Source: Lachnospiraceae bacterium (lineage in GTDB: Bacteria > Bacillota > Clostridia > Lachnospirales > Lachnospiraceae). From it: a stretch of DNA of 64,000 bases. The stretch spans positions 36,369-100,368 of the forward strand of contig JAJQDT010000110.1 of NCBI GenBank assembly GCA_021202075.1, given 5' to 3'. The translations under genes were made by a program, and so were the position numbers. Under the pieces are notes generated by a model. The model saw only the letters and a program-made list of their open reading frames with translations, ran no database searches and was not told the origin of the DNA. Positions 8,814 to 17,947 of this stretch are shown in pieces. The stretch's first letter is position 1, and every line of letters begins with the position of its first letter.

Positions 8814-11800
8814 TTATTTTTCGTCTCGCCCACTCTCCCGGGCGGGCAGTGCAAGGTGCCCGATCGCTTCCACGAGCTCTTTTGCCAGTGGAATCGTTTC
8901 TTTGTCGTCTTTTCCATTGACACAAGAGCGGGTGTATATGAACTGCGGTGCTGCTGTTTTTTTCGCTGTTCTTCCACTCTGTCCGGAAGTTCCGTTTCCA
9001 GCATCCCCGGCGGATGGTTTCCCCTTTTGCAGCTGCACCGCTGTTGCGGCCTGACCAGACTTTGTCATTGCTCCGTCTTTACCCTGATCACTACCCGCAG
9101 GAGACTGCGTCCGGAATGCCGATGCAGCCGCACTGCCAGGGCTCGCCTGCGCAGGGCTGAATACAAATTTCAGCCGCCCCCGGTAGTCCTTTAGCAGCGA
9201 ATCAATCCTGGACACGTCGATCTGCGCGCGTTCGTACATCTGAATGCGGATTTCGTTTCCTTTCTGGGCGAGCTCTGCAATCCAGGCCTCATGCGCCTGC
9301 GCGCGCAGACGGGCGACGGTGAGCAGGTTCTGCACGGGGCGCGGCGGTTCACCAAAACGGTCAATCAGCTCCTCAAGCATATCCTCATGCTCCTCCTCGG
9401 TGCGGATGGCGGCGATGCGTTTGTAGACGTCGAGCTTCTGCGTCTCGCTGCGGATGTACCGCTCGGGGATGAATGCGTCGATGTCGAGATCGATGGTCGT
9501 CTCGAAGCTGTCCTGCGGCGGCATGACGCCCTGCGCCTCCTTTACGGATTCGTTGAGCAGCTTGCAGTAAAGGTCATAGCCGACCGCCGCCATATGGCCA
9601 GACTGCTCGCTGCCGAGCAGGTTCCCGGCGCCGCGGATTTCCAGATCCCGCATGGCGATGCGGATGCCGCTGCCAAGCTCCGTAAATTCGCGGATCGCGG
9701 AAAGACGTTTTTCCGCGACCTCTCTGAGCATTTTGTCGCGGCGGTACATCAGAAACGCGTAGGCAGTGCGGTTTGAGCGCCCCACCCGACCACGCAGCTG
9801 ATAGAGCTGGGCGAGCCCCATCGTGTCCGCGTCATGGATGATCATGGTATTTACATTTGAGATATCCAGCCCGGTCTCGATAATGGTCGTCGTCACCAGC
9901 ACATCGATGTCTCCGTTGATAAAATCGACCATGATGCGCTCCAGCTCGTGCTCCTTCATCTGCCCATGCGCGAACGCGACGCGGGCCTGCGGAACAAGCG
10001 CCGCAACCCTGTTTGTAAACTCGACAATCGTGTTGACGCGGTTGTATACGTAATACACCTGTCCGCCGCGCGACAGCTCGCGGCTGATGGCCTCGCGCAC
10101 CAGCTCCTCATTGTATTCCATGACATAGGTTTGAATCGGCACGCGCTCCAGAGGCGCTTCCTCGAGCACACTCATGTCGCGGATGCCGACCAGGCTCATG
10201 TGCAGCGTCCGCGGAATCGGCGTCGCGGTCAGCGTCATCACATCGATATCCGTCTTCAGCTGCTTGATTTTTTCTTTATGGGTCACGCCGAAGCGCTGCT
10301 CTTCATCGATGACCAGCAGCCCCAGATCCTTGTACTGCACATCCTTCGAGAGCAATCGATGCGTGCCAATCACGATATCCACAAGCCCTTTTTTCAGATC
10401 GGTCAACGTCTTTTTCTGCTCGGCCGGGGTTCGGAATCGGCACAGCAGGTCGACCCGCACCGGAAAGTCCTTCATGCGCTGTAAAAAGGTATTGTAATGC
10501 TGCTGCGCCAATATGGTCGTCGGCACCAGATAGGCCACCTGCTTCCCATCCTGGACAGCCTTGAACGCGGCACGGATCGCGATCTCTGTCTTGCCGTAGC
10601 CGACGTCGCCGCAGATCAGGCGGTCCATGATTTTTGTACTCTGCATATCGCGCTTGACTTCTTCAATCGCCGTCAGCTGATCCTCCGTCTCCTCGAACGG
10701 GAACATTTCCTCGAACTCCCGCTGCCACACGGTGTCCTCGCTGTAGGTGAACCCGTCCTTGCGCTGCCGCTCGGCATAGAGCTTCACCAGATCCTGCGCG
10801 ATCTCCCGCACGGCCGTACGCACCTTTGATTTCGTGCGGTTCCACTCCTGCGTGCCCAGCTTGTTCAGCTTCGGCGTCTTCGAATCTCCGTCGGCATATT
10901 TCTGGATCACATCCAGCTGTGTCGCCGGTACGTACAGATTGCTGCCCCCGGCGTACTCGATTTTCATATAGTCCTTCGTGACATGGTCGACCTCGATCTT
11001 TTCAATCCCCTTATAGATGCCAAGGCCATGGTTTTCGTGCACAACAAAATCGCCGATCGACAACTCCGAAAAGCTGCTGATCTGCCTTCCCTCATAGCGC
11101 TTCTGTTTTTTCCGCTTCTTCTTTTCCTGCCCGAAAATGTCGCTTTCCGTGATCACGACAAACTTAATCAGCGGATATTCGTACCCCCGCTTCGCATTCC
11201 CGTACGTGATCAGAATCTCGCCGGGCTGCACCTCGCGCTCTTCCTTTTCCGTATAAAACGCCGACAGCCCTTCCTCTGTCAGATCCTGCGCCAGCCGGTT
11301 TCCCCTCGTGCGCGACGCCGCCAGCAGAATCACGCGGTAGCCGCTCTTTTTCCAGCCCTTCAGGTCCTTCACCAGATACTCGAAGCTGTTGTTGTACGGA
11401 TTGACCGATCGAACGGTCAGGCTGTACTTTCCGGAAACCACCCACGGCGCTTTCACATTCTCCAGTGTGCATAAGCCCACCGCATTCCTTCTGCAGACGG
11501 CAGCCGCCGTCTCCTGCGCAGAAAACAAAAGTTTCGTCTGTCCCGACAGTACATACCCCTTCTCCAGGCGGTTCTTCATGCTCTCGGAAAACTCCAGCTC
11601 CACCGCGGCAGCCGCCTCCATGATCCGGTTCGGCTCATCCAGAAAAATCAGCGTTCGATCCGGATCGAAATAATCCAGAAAGCTGATTCTTTCTTCCGTA
11701 AAATAATCCAGAAAGCCCTCCATCGAGAGCGGCTCTCCAAACTCCGTCAGCTCATCGCGGCAATCCTGCAGAAGATGATGAATCCGGTTCACCGGTTCCT

Positions 11801-13235
11801 GCCAGTTAGACTGTAAAAAGCTGCTCCGCTCCGGCTCTGAACTCCTTTGAACCGAATTCACGGTCTTTCCATCGTATCGCGTCTCCTCCTGGTCTGAATC
11901 CTTTCGAACCGAATTCACAGTCTTGCTATCACGCCACGTTTCATCCGCGGTATCAGCTGTTTTTTTCTCTGATATCACATCTGGATTCATTCCATCCAAT
12001 CGTTTGCCATGTGCAAAATCTCCCGCAGTTCCCAATTTCCGGAATCTCTCTTCGGCTGCCTTTGCTTCCTTTTCAATCCGTTTCAATGCTTTCTTCCGCG
12101 CGGCCGCATCCGGCATCAGCTCCGCCGCCGGATAGATACGCACCCGTTCCAGATTCTCGATTGAGCGCTGACTCTCCACGTCGAAGCTGCGGATGGAGTC
12201 CACCTCCTCGCCCCAGAGCTCAATGCGCACCGGGTTCTCCTCCGTCAGCGGAAAAATATCAATAATCCCGCCGCGGATCGCAAACTGACCTGGCCCCTCG
12301 ACCTGCCCGACGCGCTCATAGCCAATCTGAATCAGGTCTTTCTTTAATTTATCCGTATCGATCTCCGCGGCCGTTTTCCCCGCCGGAACCGATTCCACAC
12401 CTGCAGCAATTTTTCTCTCCGGAATCGAATCCATACCTGCGGCCTTTTTTCCCGCCGGAGCCGATTCCACACCTGCAGCAGTATCTGAAGCAATATTTGA
12501 AACAATATCTGAAGCAACATCCAATGACAGTTCTGCCGCTTCCCGGCTCGTTCCGGCACCGGAGGATTCCGACATTCCACAGCAGATCCCATCCAGACCA
12601 ATCTCCAGAACGTGACTCACCCAATCCTCAGACGACACCATCCGGTTCATGCAGGCCGCTACCGTCGTGATAATTGTAAGAGGACGCAGCGATTTTTCCT
12701 CTCTCTTCTGCGAAGGCGTATTTTCACCCGCATATGCTTCCGCCAACACCTTCAACACCTGCGTCCGCTGCTGCTCGAGCAGATTGCTCTGGATATCCGC
12801 CTGAAAGAAGATTAAGTCCTTTGCCGGAAAATACAGGATATCCCGGTCAAAGAAGCGATAATTCTCGAACATCTCCTTCGCGCGCAGATCATTGTGCGTA
12901 ATAATAAGCGTGACCAGCCGCGCGGGATGACTTCCGGCCGCTGAAGAAGCCCTCTCCGAAGATGCGCCAGCTGAAGTCGCCACAGATGCAGACACTCTGC
13001 CCGCTGATACAGACACTGCGGAAGCCGCCGCAGGAACCGCGGAGGCTGATACAGGAATCATGGAGGCTGATGCGGGAACCATGGAGGCCGCCGCAGACGC
13101 CATGCAATACACAAAATGTGATTTCTGGGAATCAATGCACCCCGTCACCTGGAGCAGACCGCGATTTTTCGCGGCCCTTTGGCTGATCTCTTCAAATTCG
13201 CCCAGCTCCCGCATGGGCGCAGTAAAAGCTTTCAT
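8814..13235 (-). CDS. mfd: Transcription-repair coupling factor Mfd with repeat insertions
   Basis: Mfd is a DNA translocase that removes stalled RNA polymerase and recruits UvrA. Here it has 1473 residues; about 1150 is usual. Clear blocks are the RNAP-interacting domain ([17 protein letters not shown]), Walker A GDVGYGKT, the DEEQ box ([12 protein letters not shown]), [14 protein letters not shown], and the C-terminal motif [14 protein letters not shown]. Four low-complexity insertions explain the extra length: residues 45-104 (Ala/Ser, ~7-residue repeats), 219-292 (12-residue repeats), 402-476 (19-residue repeat twice) and 1360-1428. The start [11 protein letters not shown] is chosen because AGGAG stands 5 bases upstream; the frame is open 20 codons further. 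pth lies just upstream on the same strand. Confidence 0.95.
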   Translation of the reverse strand: MKAFTAPMRELGEFEEISQRAAKNRGLLQVTGCIDSQKSHFVYCMASAAASMVPASASMIPVSASAVPAAASAVSVSAGRVSASVATSAGASSERASSAAGSHPARLVTLIITHNDLRAKEMFENYRFFDRDILYFPAKDLIFFQADIQSNLLEQQRTQVLKVLAEAYAGENTPSQKREEKSLRPLTIITTVAACMNRMVSSEDWVSHVLEIGLDGICCGMSESSGAGTSREAAELSLDVASDIVSNIASDTAAGVESAPAGKKAAGMDSIPERKIAAGVESVPAGKTAAEIDTDKLKKDLIQIGYERVGQVEGPGQFAIRGGIIDIFPLTEENPVRIELWGEEVDSIRSFDVESQRSIENLERVRIYPAAELMPDAAARKKALKRIEKEAKAAEERFRKLGTAGDFAHGKRLDGMNPDVISEKKTADTADETWRDSKTVNSVRKDSDQEETRYDGKTVNSVQRSSEPERSSFLQSNWQEPVNRIHHLLQDCRDELTEFGEPLSMEGFLDYFTEERISFLDYFDPDRTLIFLDEPNRIMEAAAAVELEFSESMKNRLEKGYVLSGQTKLLFSAQETAAAVCRRNAVGLCTLENVKAPWVVSGKYSLTVRSVNPYNNSFEYLVKDLKGWKKSGYRVILLAASRTRGNRLAQDLTEEGLSAFYTEKEEREVQPGEILITYGNAKRGYEYPLIKFVVITESDIFGQEKKKRKKQKRYEGRQISSFSELSIGDFVVHENHGLGIYKGIEKIEVDHVTKDYMKIEYAGGSNLYVPATQLDVIQKYADGDSKTPKLNKLGTQEWNRTKSKVRTAVREIAQDLVKLYAERQRKDGFTYSEDTVWQREFEEMFPFEETEDQLTAIEEVKRDMQSTKIMDRLICGDVGYGKTEIAIRAAFKAVQDGKQVAYLVPTTILAQQHYNTFLQRMKDFPVRVDLLCRFRTPAEQKKTLTDLKKGLVDIVIGTHRLLSKDVQYKDLGLLVIDEEQRFGVTHKEKIKQLKTDIDVMTLTATPIPRTLHMSLVGIRDMSVLEEAPLERVPIQTYVMEYNEELVREAISRELSRGGQVYYVYNRVNTIVEFTNRVAALVPQARVAFAHGQMKEHELERIMVDFINGDIDVLVTTTIIETGLDISNVNTMIIHDADTMGLAQLYQLRGRVGRSNRTAYAFLMYRRDKMLREVAEKRLSAIREFTELGSGIRIAMRDLEIRGAGNLLGSEQSGHMAAVGYDLYCKLLNESVKEAQGVMPPQDSFETTIDLDIDAFIPERYIRSETQKLDVYKRIAAIRTEEEHEDMLEELIDRFGEPPRPVQNLLTVARLRAQAHEAWIAELAQKGNEIRIQMYERAQIDVSRIDSLLKDYRGRLKFVFSPAQASPGSAAASAFRTQSPAGSDQGKDGAMTKSGQAATAVQLQKGKPSAGDAGNGTSGQSGRTAKKTAAPQFIYTRSCVNGKDDKETIPLAKELVEAIGHLALPARESGRDEK

Positions 13236-13303
13236 ACAAACTCCTATTTTTATTTCTTTCGAACCATCTAAGAACGCAATGCAGCATACTGCCATTGACC
13301 ATA

Positions 13304-13882
13304 TTATGATTTTGCCACATGCGCGTTAAAATGGTTCATCACCGTCTGCACATCCTCTGCAAGCAGCATCGCCGCCGCATCGGCCGCCCGCGAAAATGCC
13401 TCCTCCATTGTAACCCGTTCCTCCTCAGGGAAATGCCCCAGCACATAATCCACGAGATCATAGCCTTCCGGCTTTTCTCCGACGCCGATCCGGACACGTG
13501 CAAACTCCTGCGTGCCCAGATGCTGGATCAGGCTCTTAATCCCGTTGTGACCGCCCGCGCTGCCCTTCGCCCGGACGCGCAGCTGCCCAGGCGGGAGGCT
13601 GATGTCATCGTAAAGCACGAGAAAGGCCTCCTTCGGGTCGATTTTGTAAAAATCACACGCGGCGCGGATGCTTTCCCCGCTCGCATTCATGAAGGTCAGC
13701 GGCTTCAGAAGCAGCACCTTCTGCCCATTGATGACGCCGGTGCCGGTGAGCGCCCGGAATTTCTCCGTCTCAATCCGGATCCCGTATTTCTCCGCAAGCC
13801 GATCGATCGCCTCATAGCCGGCGTTGTGCCTCGTATTCGCGTATTTTCGCCCCGGATTCCCGAGGCCGGCGATAATAAACAT
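13304..13882 (-). CDS. pth: Peptidyl-tRNA hydrolase
   Basis: This 192-residue enzyme releases peptides from peptidyl-tRNA that has fallen off ribosomes. It shows the family signature GLGNPGRKYANTRHNAGY, including the catalytic His of RHN, then KPLTFMNASGES, LYDDISLPPGQ and GSAGGHNGIKSL. Length is normal. GAGGAAAACGTT precedes the ATG. It lies 68 bases before mfd on the same strand, an arrangement (pth-mfd) common in Firmicutes, and follows murF by 61 bases, so the three may be cotranscribed. Confidence 0.96.
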   Translation of the reverse strand: MFIIAGLGNPGRKYANTRHNAGYEAIDRLAEKYGIRIETEKFRALTGTGVINGQKVLLLKPLTFMNASGESIRAACDFYKIDPKEAFLVLYDDISLPPGQLRVRAKGSAGGHNGIKSLIQHLGTQEFARVRIGVGEKPEGYDLVDYVLGHFPEEERVTMEEAFSRAADAAAMLLAEDVQTVMNHFNAHVAKS

Positions 13883-13943
13883 AACGTTTTCCTCTTCCTT
13901 CTACCTGCCCAGTATTCTTTTCAGCCATTGACCTGTCATCATT

Positions 13944-15680
13944 TCAACCCATCTCCTCGAGCTTCGCAACCACCTTCTCAAAATGCATGAAATGTGAGGC
14001 CTTAACCAAAATGGTATCACCCTTTTGCACGAGAGTATCCAGCTTTGCGAGCAGTGTCTGAAGGTTCGGCAGAACAACCGTTGGCATCCCGGCGTTGACC
14101 GCATTCACGCCATCCGCAATCTGTTCACTCAGTGGACCGACACAAATGCAGAGATCAATGTTCAGTCCTCCTGCTGCCTCGCCAACCTCGCGGTGCATCT
14201 GCGCTTCCTCTTCGCCCAACTCCCCCATGTCTCCGAGAATCGCCACTTTTCTTGCGAGTCCGTCCTGAAGCACCTCGAGCGAAGCCTTCATCGACATCGG
14301 ATTCGCGTTATAGCAGTCATCGATAATCGTAAACTGCTCTGTATGGATAATGTGAAAACGGCCGCTGACCGGCTGCAGGCTCTCAATCCCCGCGCGGATT
14401 TCGTCAAACGTCAGGCCATAGTGCAGGCCAACCGCCGTGGCCGCAAGCGCATTCATCACCATATGGATGCCCGGGATAGGGATCCGGACGGTAAATGTAC
14501 TCACTGACCCATCCACATTTCGATCCTCCGCCATAGCGTGCACATCTGATATATTTTGCGACATAGTGTGTGCGTCCAATGTGTTTTGCACCATAGTGTG
14601 CGCATCCGATATGCTTTGCGCCATCGTGTGCGCATCCAATGAATTTTGGGGAGCACTCGAGGACAGAGTTTTTGCAGTCTGATCAGCAGATAATTTTTTC
14701 GCGACGCAGATCCGGCACTCGATCCCGTCCAGCCCTTTTTTCACAATGTGATCCGCGTAGATATCATTCTCCTGCCCAAATCCGAAAAAGGTCGGATGAA
14801 GCGTTCTGCCGCTGTCAATCTCCCTGGTGCATAAGTTCCCACGCACACCTGATCCGGAATCGTTGGTCAGGTGAAGCATATTTTTTGCACAGGTACCTGC
14901 TGCCAGCTCCGAAGTATCTGCCCGACATGAGTCATCACCCGCCTCTTTGACCTGCTCTTGTTTCGTGCATACGCAGGCAGCCGTCTTCACCGTTTCCACG
15001 CCCGCCAGCTTATCATCGTCCCCGTTTAATACAATATACCCGTCCGGGCGCAGAAAATCAAAAATTTCTGTCTTTGCGCGAAGCACGCCGTCCCGGTCTC
15101 CCAGAAACTCCAGATGGCACTGCCCGATGTTCGTAATCACACAGGTATCCGGCTTCGCGATCCGCGCCAGATTATGCATCTCTCCGAAATGATTGATGCC
15201 CATCTCCAGCACCGCGATCTGATCCTCCTCGCGGAGCCGGAAAATCGTCAGCGGAAGGCCCAGCTCATTATTAAAATTCCCCGCCGTCTTCAGCGTCCGG
15301 TATTTCTGTGAGAGCACCGCCGCGACCATCTCCTTCGTGCTGGTCTTGCCGACGCTGCCCGTAATACCGACCACCGGGATCGACAACTGCTCCAGGTAAT
15401 ACGCCGCCAGATCGCCCAATGCTTTGATGGTCGACTCTACTTTTATGTAATTAAATAAAGCCTCCGGCTCCCGCTCCCCGATCACGCACAGTGCGCCCTT
15501 TTCAAACACCTGTCCGATAAAATCATGGCCGTCCACCCGCTCTCCTTTAATCGCTGCGAACAGGCATCCGGGCTCCGCCTTCCGGCTGTCTGTCGTAATC
15601 GCGCAGACCTCCCGGTCACGGTCATCCTCTCTTCCATAATAAATCCCGCCGCACGCATCTGCCATGCGGCCCAATGTCAT
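13944..15680 (-). CDS. murF: UDP-MurNAc-tripeptide-D-Ala-D-Ala ligase with two insertions
   Basis: MurF adds D-Ala-D-Ala to the cell-wall precursor using ATP. The ATP loop GITGSVGKTSTKE is at residues 105-117, followed by TAGNFNNELGLPLT, LEMGINHFGEM and TNIGQCHLEFLG; the C-terminal domain has DCYNANPMSMKASLE and ILGDMGELG. The protein has 578 residues instead of about 455. The excess is two low-complexity blocks inside the central domain, at about 236-293 and 327-392. The second contains four 10-residue repeats (DAHTMxQxxx). I chose ATG at 15680 (AGGTGA upstream) over a GTG three codons earlier. The essential function argues that the protein still works with the insertions. Confidence 0.94.
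   Translation of the reverse strand: MTLGRMADACGGIYYGREDDRDREVCAITTDSRKAEPGCLFAAIKGERVDGHDFIGQVFEKGALCVIGEREPEALFNYIKVESTIKALGDLAAYYLEQLSIPVVGITGSVGKTSTKEMVAAVLSQKYRTLKTAGNFNNELGLPLTIFRLREEDQIAVLEMGINHFGEMHNLARIAKPDTCVITNIGQCHLEFLGDRDGVLRAKTEIFDFLRPDGYIVLNGDDDKLAGVETVKTAACVCTKQEQVKEAGDDSCRADTSELAAGTCAKNMLHLTNDSGSGVRGNLCTREIDSGRTLHPTFFGFGQENDIYADHIVKKGLDGIECRICVAKKLSADQTAKTLSSSAPQNSLDAHTMAQSISDAHTMVQNTLDAHTMSQNISDVHAMAEDRNVDGSVSTFTVRIPIPGIHMVMNALAATAVGLHYGLTFDEIRAGIESLQPVSGRFHIIHTEQFTIIDDCYNANPMSMKASLEVLQDGLARKVAILGDMGELGEEEAQMHREVGEAAGGLNIDLCICVGPLSEQIADGVNAVNAGMPTVVLPNLQTLLAKLDTLVQKGDTILVKASHFMHFEKVVAKLEEMG
14532..14651. repeat. Four 30-bp tandem repeats inside murF
   Basis: Four consecutive 30-bp units (14532, 14562, 14592, 14622) each begin with CATAGTGTG or a close variant. 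They encode 10-residue repeats of the type DAHTMAQSIS on the minus strand. The unit is a multiple of three, so copy changes keep the frame. Confidence 0.9.
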
Positions 15681-15712
15681 ATTTTTCACCTTTCTTTTCC
15701 TTCCCCCTTAAT

Positions 15713-15743
15713 CGTTTTTCGCAGAAAATCGAGAACGGTACCG
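15713..15743. repeat. Dispersed palindromic repeat B, copy 2
   Basis: CGTTTTTCGCAGAAAATCGA followed by GAACGGTACCG repeats the block seen at 442-472. It lies just upstream of murF in the gap between murF and the L,D-transpeptidase gene. The rest of 15681-15892 has no gene. Confidence 0.45.
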
Positions 15744-15892
15744 ATTTTTAATTACCCTGTTTTGTCCCAGCAACAAAGAACCATTCCCAGCGTTTCCAGC
15801 TTCGCCTTCGTAATTTTAATCTGATACTGTAATTCCTCGTCCCGGTCATCCGACTTTAAAATTCTCTGTAATTTTGTATCTTTAACACCCGC

Positions 15893-17731
15893 TTACTCAA
15901 TCACCACCACCGAATCGTCCGTCGTCCCTCCGGAGCTGCTGCCCGAGGTACTCCCGGACGAATCACCGGATGCGCCGTCCGACGAACCGGTCGTCCAGGT
16001 CGTCTCGTCGGAAATAACAATCTCAAATTCCGCATCGTTCGTTGACAGACTGCTGCCCGAAGATGTGCCATCGCTGCTGTCTGCCTGCCCTGACGAGTCG
16101 GAATCACTCCCGGACACACCCGTGTCGGATACACTTGCATCCGAGGAGCCCGTGTCCGAATCCGACGAGCCGGAGCCAGATGCGGCAGTGCCGGATGAAG
16201 TCGCCGTGGAGGAAGTGCCTCCATAGATGGTGATGTTATCATCCTCATCGATGTCCGCGTCCGAAGAGTCATCTGTATCTTCCGAACTGTTTGTCACGTA
16301 AGACGTGCCGCTGCTCGCCGTGGCATAGCCGTAATCAATTCCGGAGCTGTAGCACACGACCGGCGTCCCGGCCTCGATATTCTCATAGATAGTCTGCGCC
16401 TGCGCGGTGGGCGTATTGATGCAGCCGTGGGAGCCGCTGCTCATATAAATCGTTCCGCCGTAAAGGCTGCGCCACGAGTCCGCATCATGGATACCCACAT
16501 TCCCATAAAATGGCATCCAGTAGTCCACCGGCGTCTCGTAGTCCTCGCCGGTCAGAGTCGCGTTGCGCTCCTTATAGACAATATAGTAAATCCCTTCCGG
16601 CGAGGCGTTCCCCACGCTGGTATTCCCGGTCACGACCGGCGTCTCCACCAGCAGCTCGCCATCCTTATAATACCACATCCTCTGATTCGTGTAATCGATT
16701 TCCACGTAGGTGTCACCGATGTCATTCGTTCCGCGCGTCAGCGCGCTCACCGTCCAGACAGGCGAGCGGCCTTCCGTGTTCCCCGCCAGCAGCAGGCTGT
16801 ACAGCTCCACGGTCTCCGCTTCCCGGTCCATCTGCCAGCCATAGGTGACGGACTCCACATACACCGTGTCTCCATTCGAAGTGACGAACGGCTCCAATGT
16901 GCCAACCGTATCATAGGTATCCGCGAGAGCGTCTACCCACGCAGCCACCGAATCATAATCGAAAGCAGGCGTATTATTTTCATCCAGCGAAAACCATTCC
17001 ATAAACGTCGAAGAATTCAGCGACACCACCACGTCGCCGCTCATATAATAATTGATGACCATCGAAGAATATTGGTTATACAGGCTGACCTCCTCGATCA
17101 GGCTCTCATCCTCAGAAGTGGTCTCCGCCTCCACATAGCATTCGGCCATCTCCAGGTTCAGACTCTTCTTTCCCGCGTCCACCGCTGTGAGCACCGCAGA
17201 CTGCACCTTTTCCATGTCCAGCTGCGTGCCCTCCACCTCCGCGACAATTCCATAGGTGCCATCGTCCAGAAGCGCCACATACGCATTTTCCGGCGCCTCC
17301 ATCTGATCCTCCTGCATCATCGGGAGTGCGGCCACCAGCGCCTCCAGCTTCTCCTCATCATACGTCACAGAGGTGTCCATGGAATAAGACACCCCTTTCG
17401 AAAAACACGAAGCGATCCAGGCGAACGCATTCTGCTGTTTCAGAAGCGCCCGCGTCTCGTCGCCCGGCACAAATGTATACTCAAAATCCGTCCCGGTAAG
17501 AATCTCCTGCTCCTCATCCCGCCCGGTAATCACAAGGCGGTAATTCGCCACATCCGCCGCGATCAGATCCTCGGCCTCGGCCACAGTCAGATCCGACACA
17601 TTGATCCCGTTAATGGATGTATTTTTAAAAAAGTGCGTCGAATAATAAGCCGCAATCGCGCCATACACGCCGATCACACACACAAGCAGGATCAGCACGG
17701 TCGTCAGCAGCAAAACGGTTCGTTTCCTCAT
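15893..17731 (-). CDS. L,D-transpeptidase (YkuD) with Ser/Asp-rich tail
   Basis: A 612-residue membrane-anchored cell-wall enzyme that makes 3-3 peptide cross-links or attaches proteins to peptidoglycan. One N-terminal membrane helix (residues 6-28) is followed by a putative peptidoglycan-binding region (NGINVSDLTVAEAEDLI and similar) up to about residue 330. The YkuD domain has GIHDADSW (His415) and the catalytic SGSHGCIN with Cys437. After residue about 475 a Ser/Asp/Gly-rich low-complexity tail of about 135 residues runs to the end. I start at MRKRTVLLL, with AAGG upstream; the open frame extends 12 codons further. The tail could be a wall-spanning spacer or a surface brush, which is a guess. 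Confidence 0.9.
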   Translation of the reverse strand: MRKRTVLLLTTVLILLVCVIGVYGAIAAYYSTHFFKNTSINGINVSDLTVAEAEDLIAADVANYRLVITGRDEEQEILTGTDFEYTFVPGDETRALLKQQNAFAWIASCFSKGVSYSMDTSVTYDEEKLEALVAALPMMQEDQMEAPENAYVALLDDGTYGIVAEVEGTQLDMEKVQSAVLTAVDAGKKSLNLEMAECYVEAETTSEDESLIEEVSLYNQYSSMVINYYMSGDVVVSLNSSTFMEWFSLDENNTPAFDYDSVAAWVDALADTYDTVGTLEPFVTSNGDTVYVESVTYGWQMDREAETVELYSLLLAGNTEGRSPVWTVSALTRGTNDIGDTYVEIDYTNQRMWYYKDGELLVETPVVTGNTSVGNASPEGIYYIVYKERNATLTGEDYETPVDYWMPFYGNVGIHDADSWRSLYGGTIYMSSGSHGCINTPTAQAQTIYENIEAGTPVVCYSSGIDYGYATASSGTSYVTNSSEDTDDSSDADIDEDDNITIYGGTSSTATSSGTAASGSGSSDSDTGSSDASVSDTGVSGSDSDSSGQADSSDGTSSGSSLSTNDAEFEIVISDETTWTTGSSDGASGDSSGSTSGSSSGGTTDDSVVVIE

Positions 17732-17947
17732 AATATGCCTTCTTTCATGATAAATCAACCAAAGCACAATCAGGCTACAGGTTATACCTGATTATCATAA
17801 TACGCGATTCACAAAAATAAAAGAAACGCCCGGTTAAAAGTAAATTGATTCTTTCTTAAAAATTCGGCAGCCATTTAAAACAGCGCCGGTTTCTTCATTT
17901 CGGAATGGACAGAACCGTTACAAAATACCCGGCACGAGCCGCAGTCA

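Noticed and set aside
16427..17791. Long open frame (454 codons) antisense to the L,D-transpeptidase
   Set aside because: It has Arg/His/Ile-rich low-quality composition, no ribosome binding site and lies fully opposite a conserved gene; it comes from the GC-rich third positions of the real gene.
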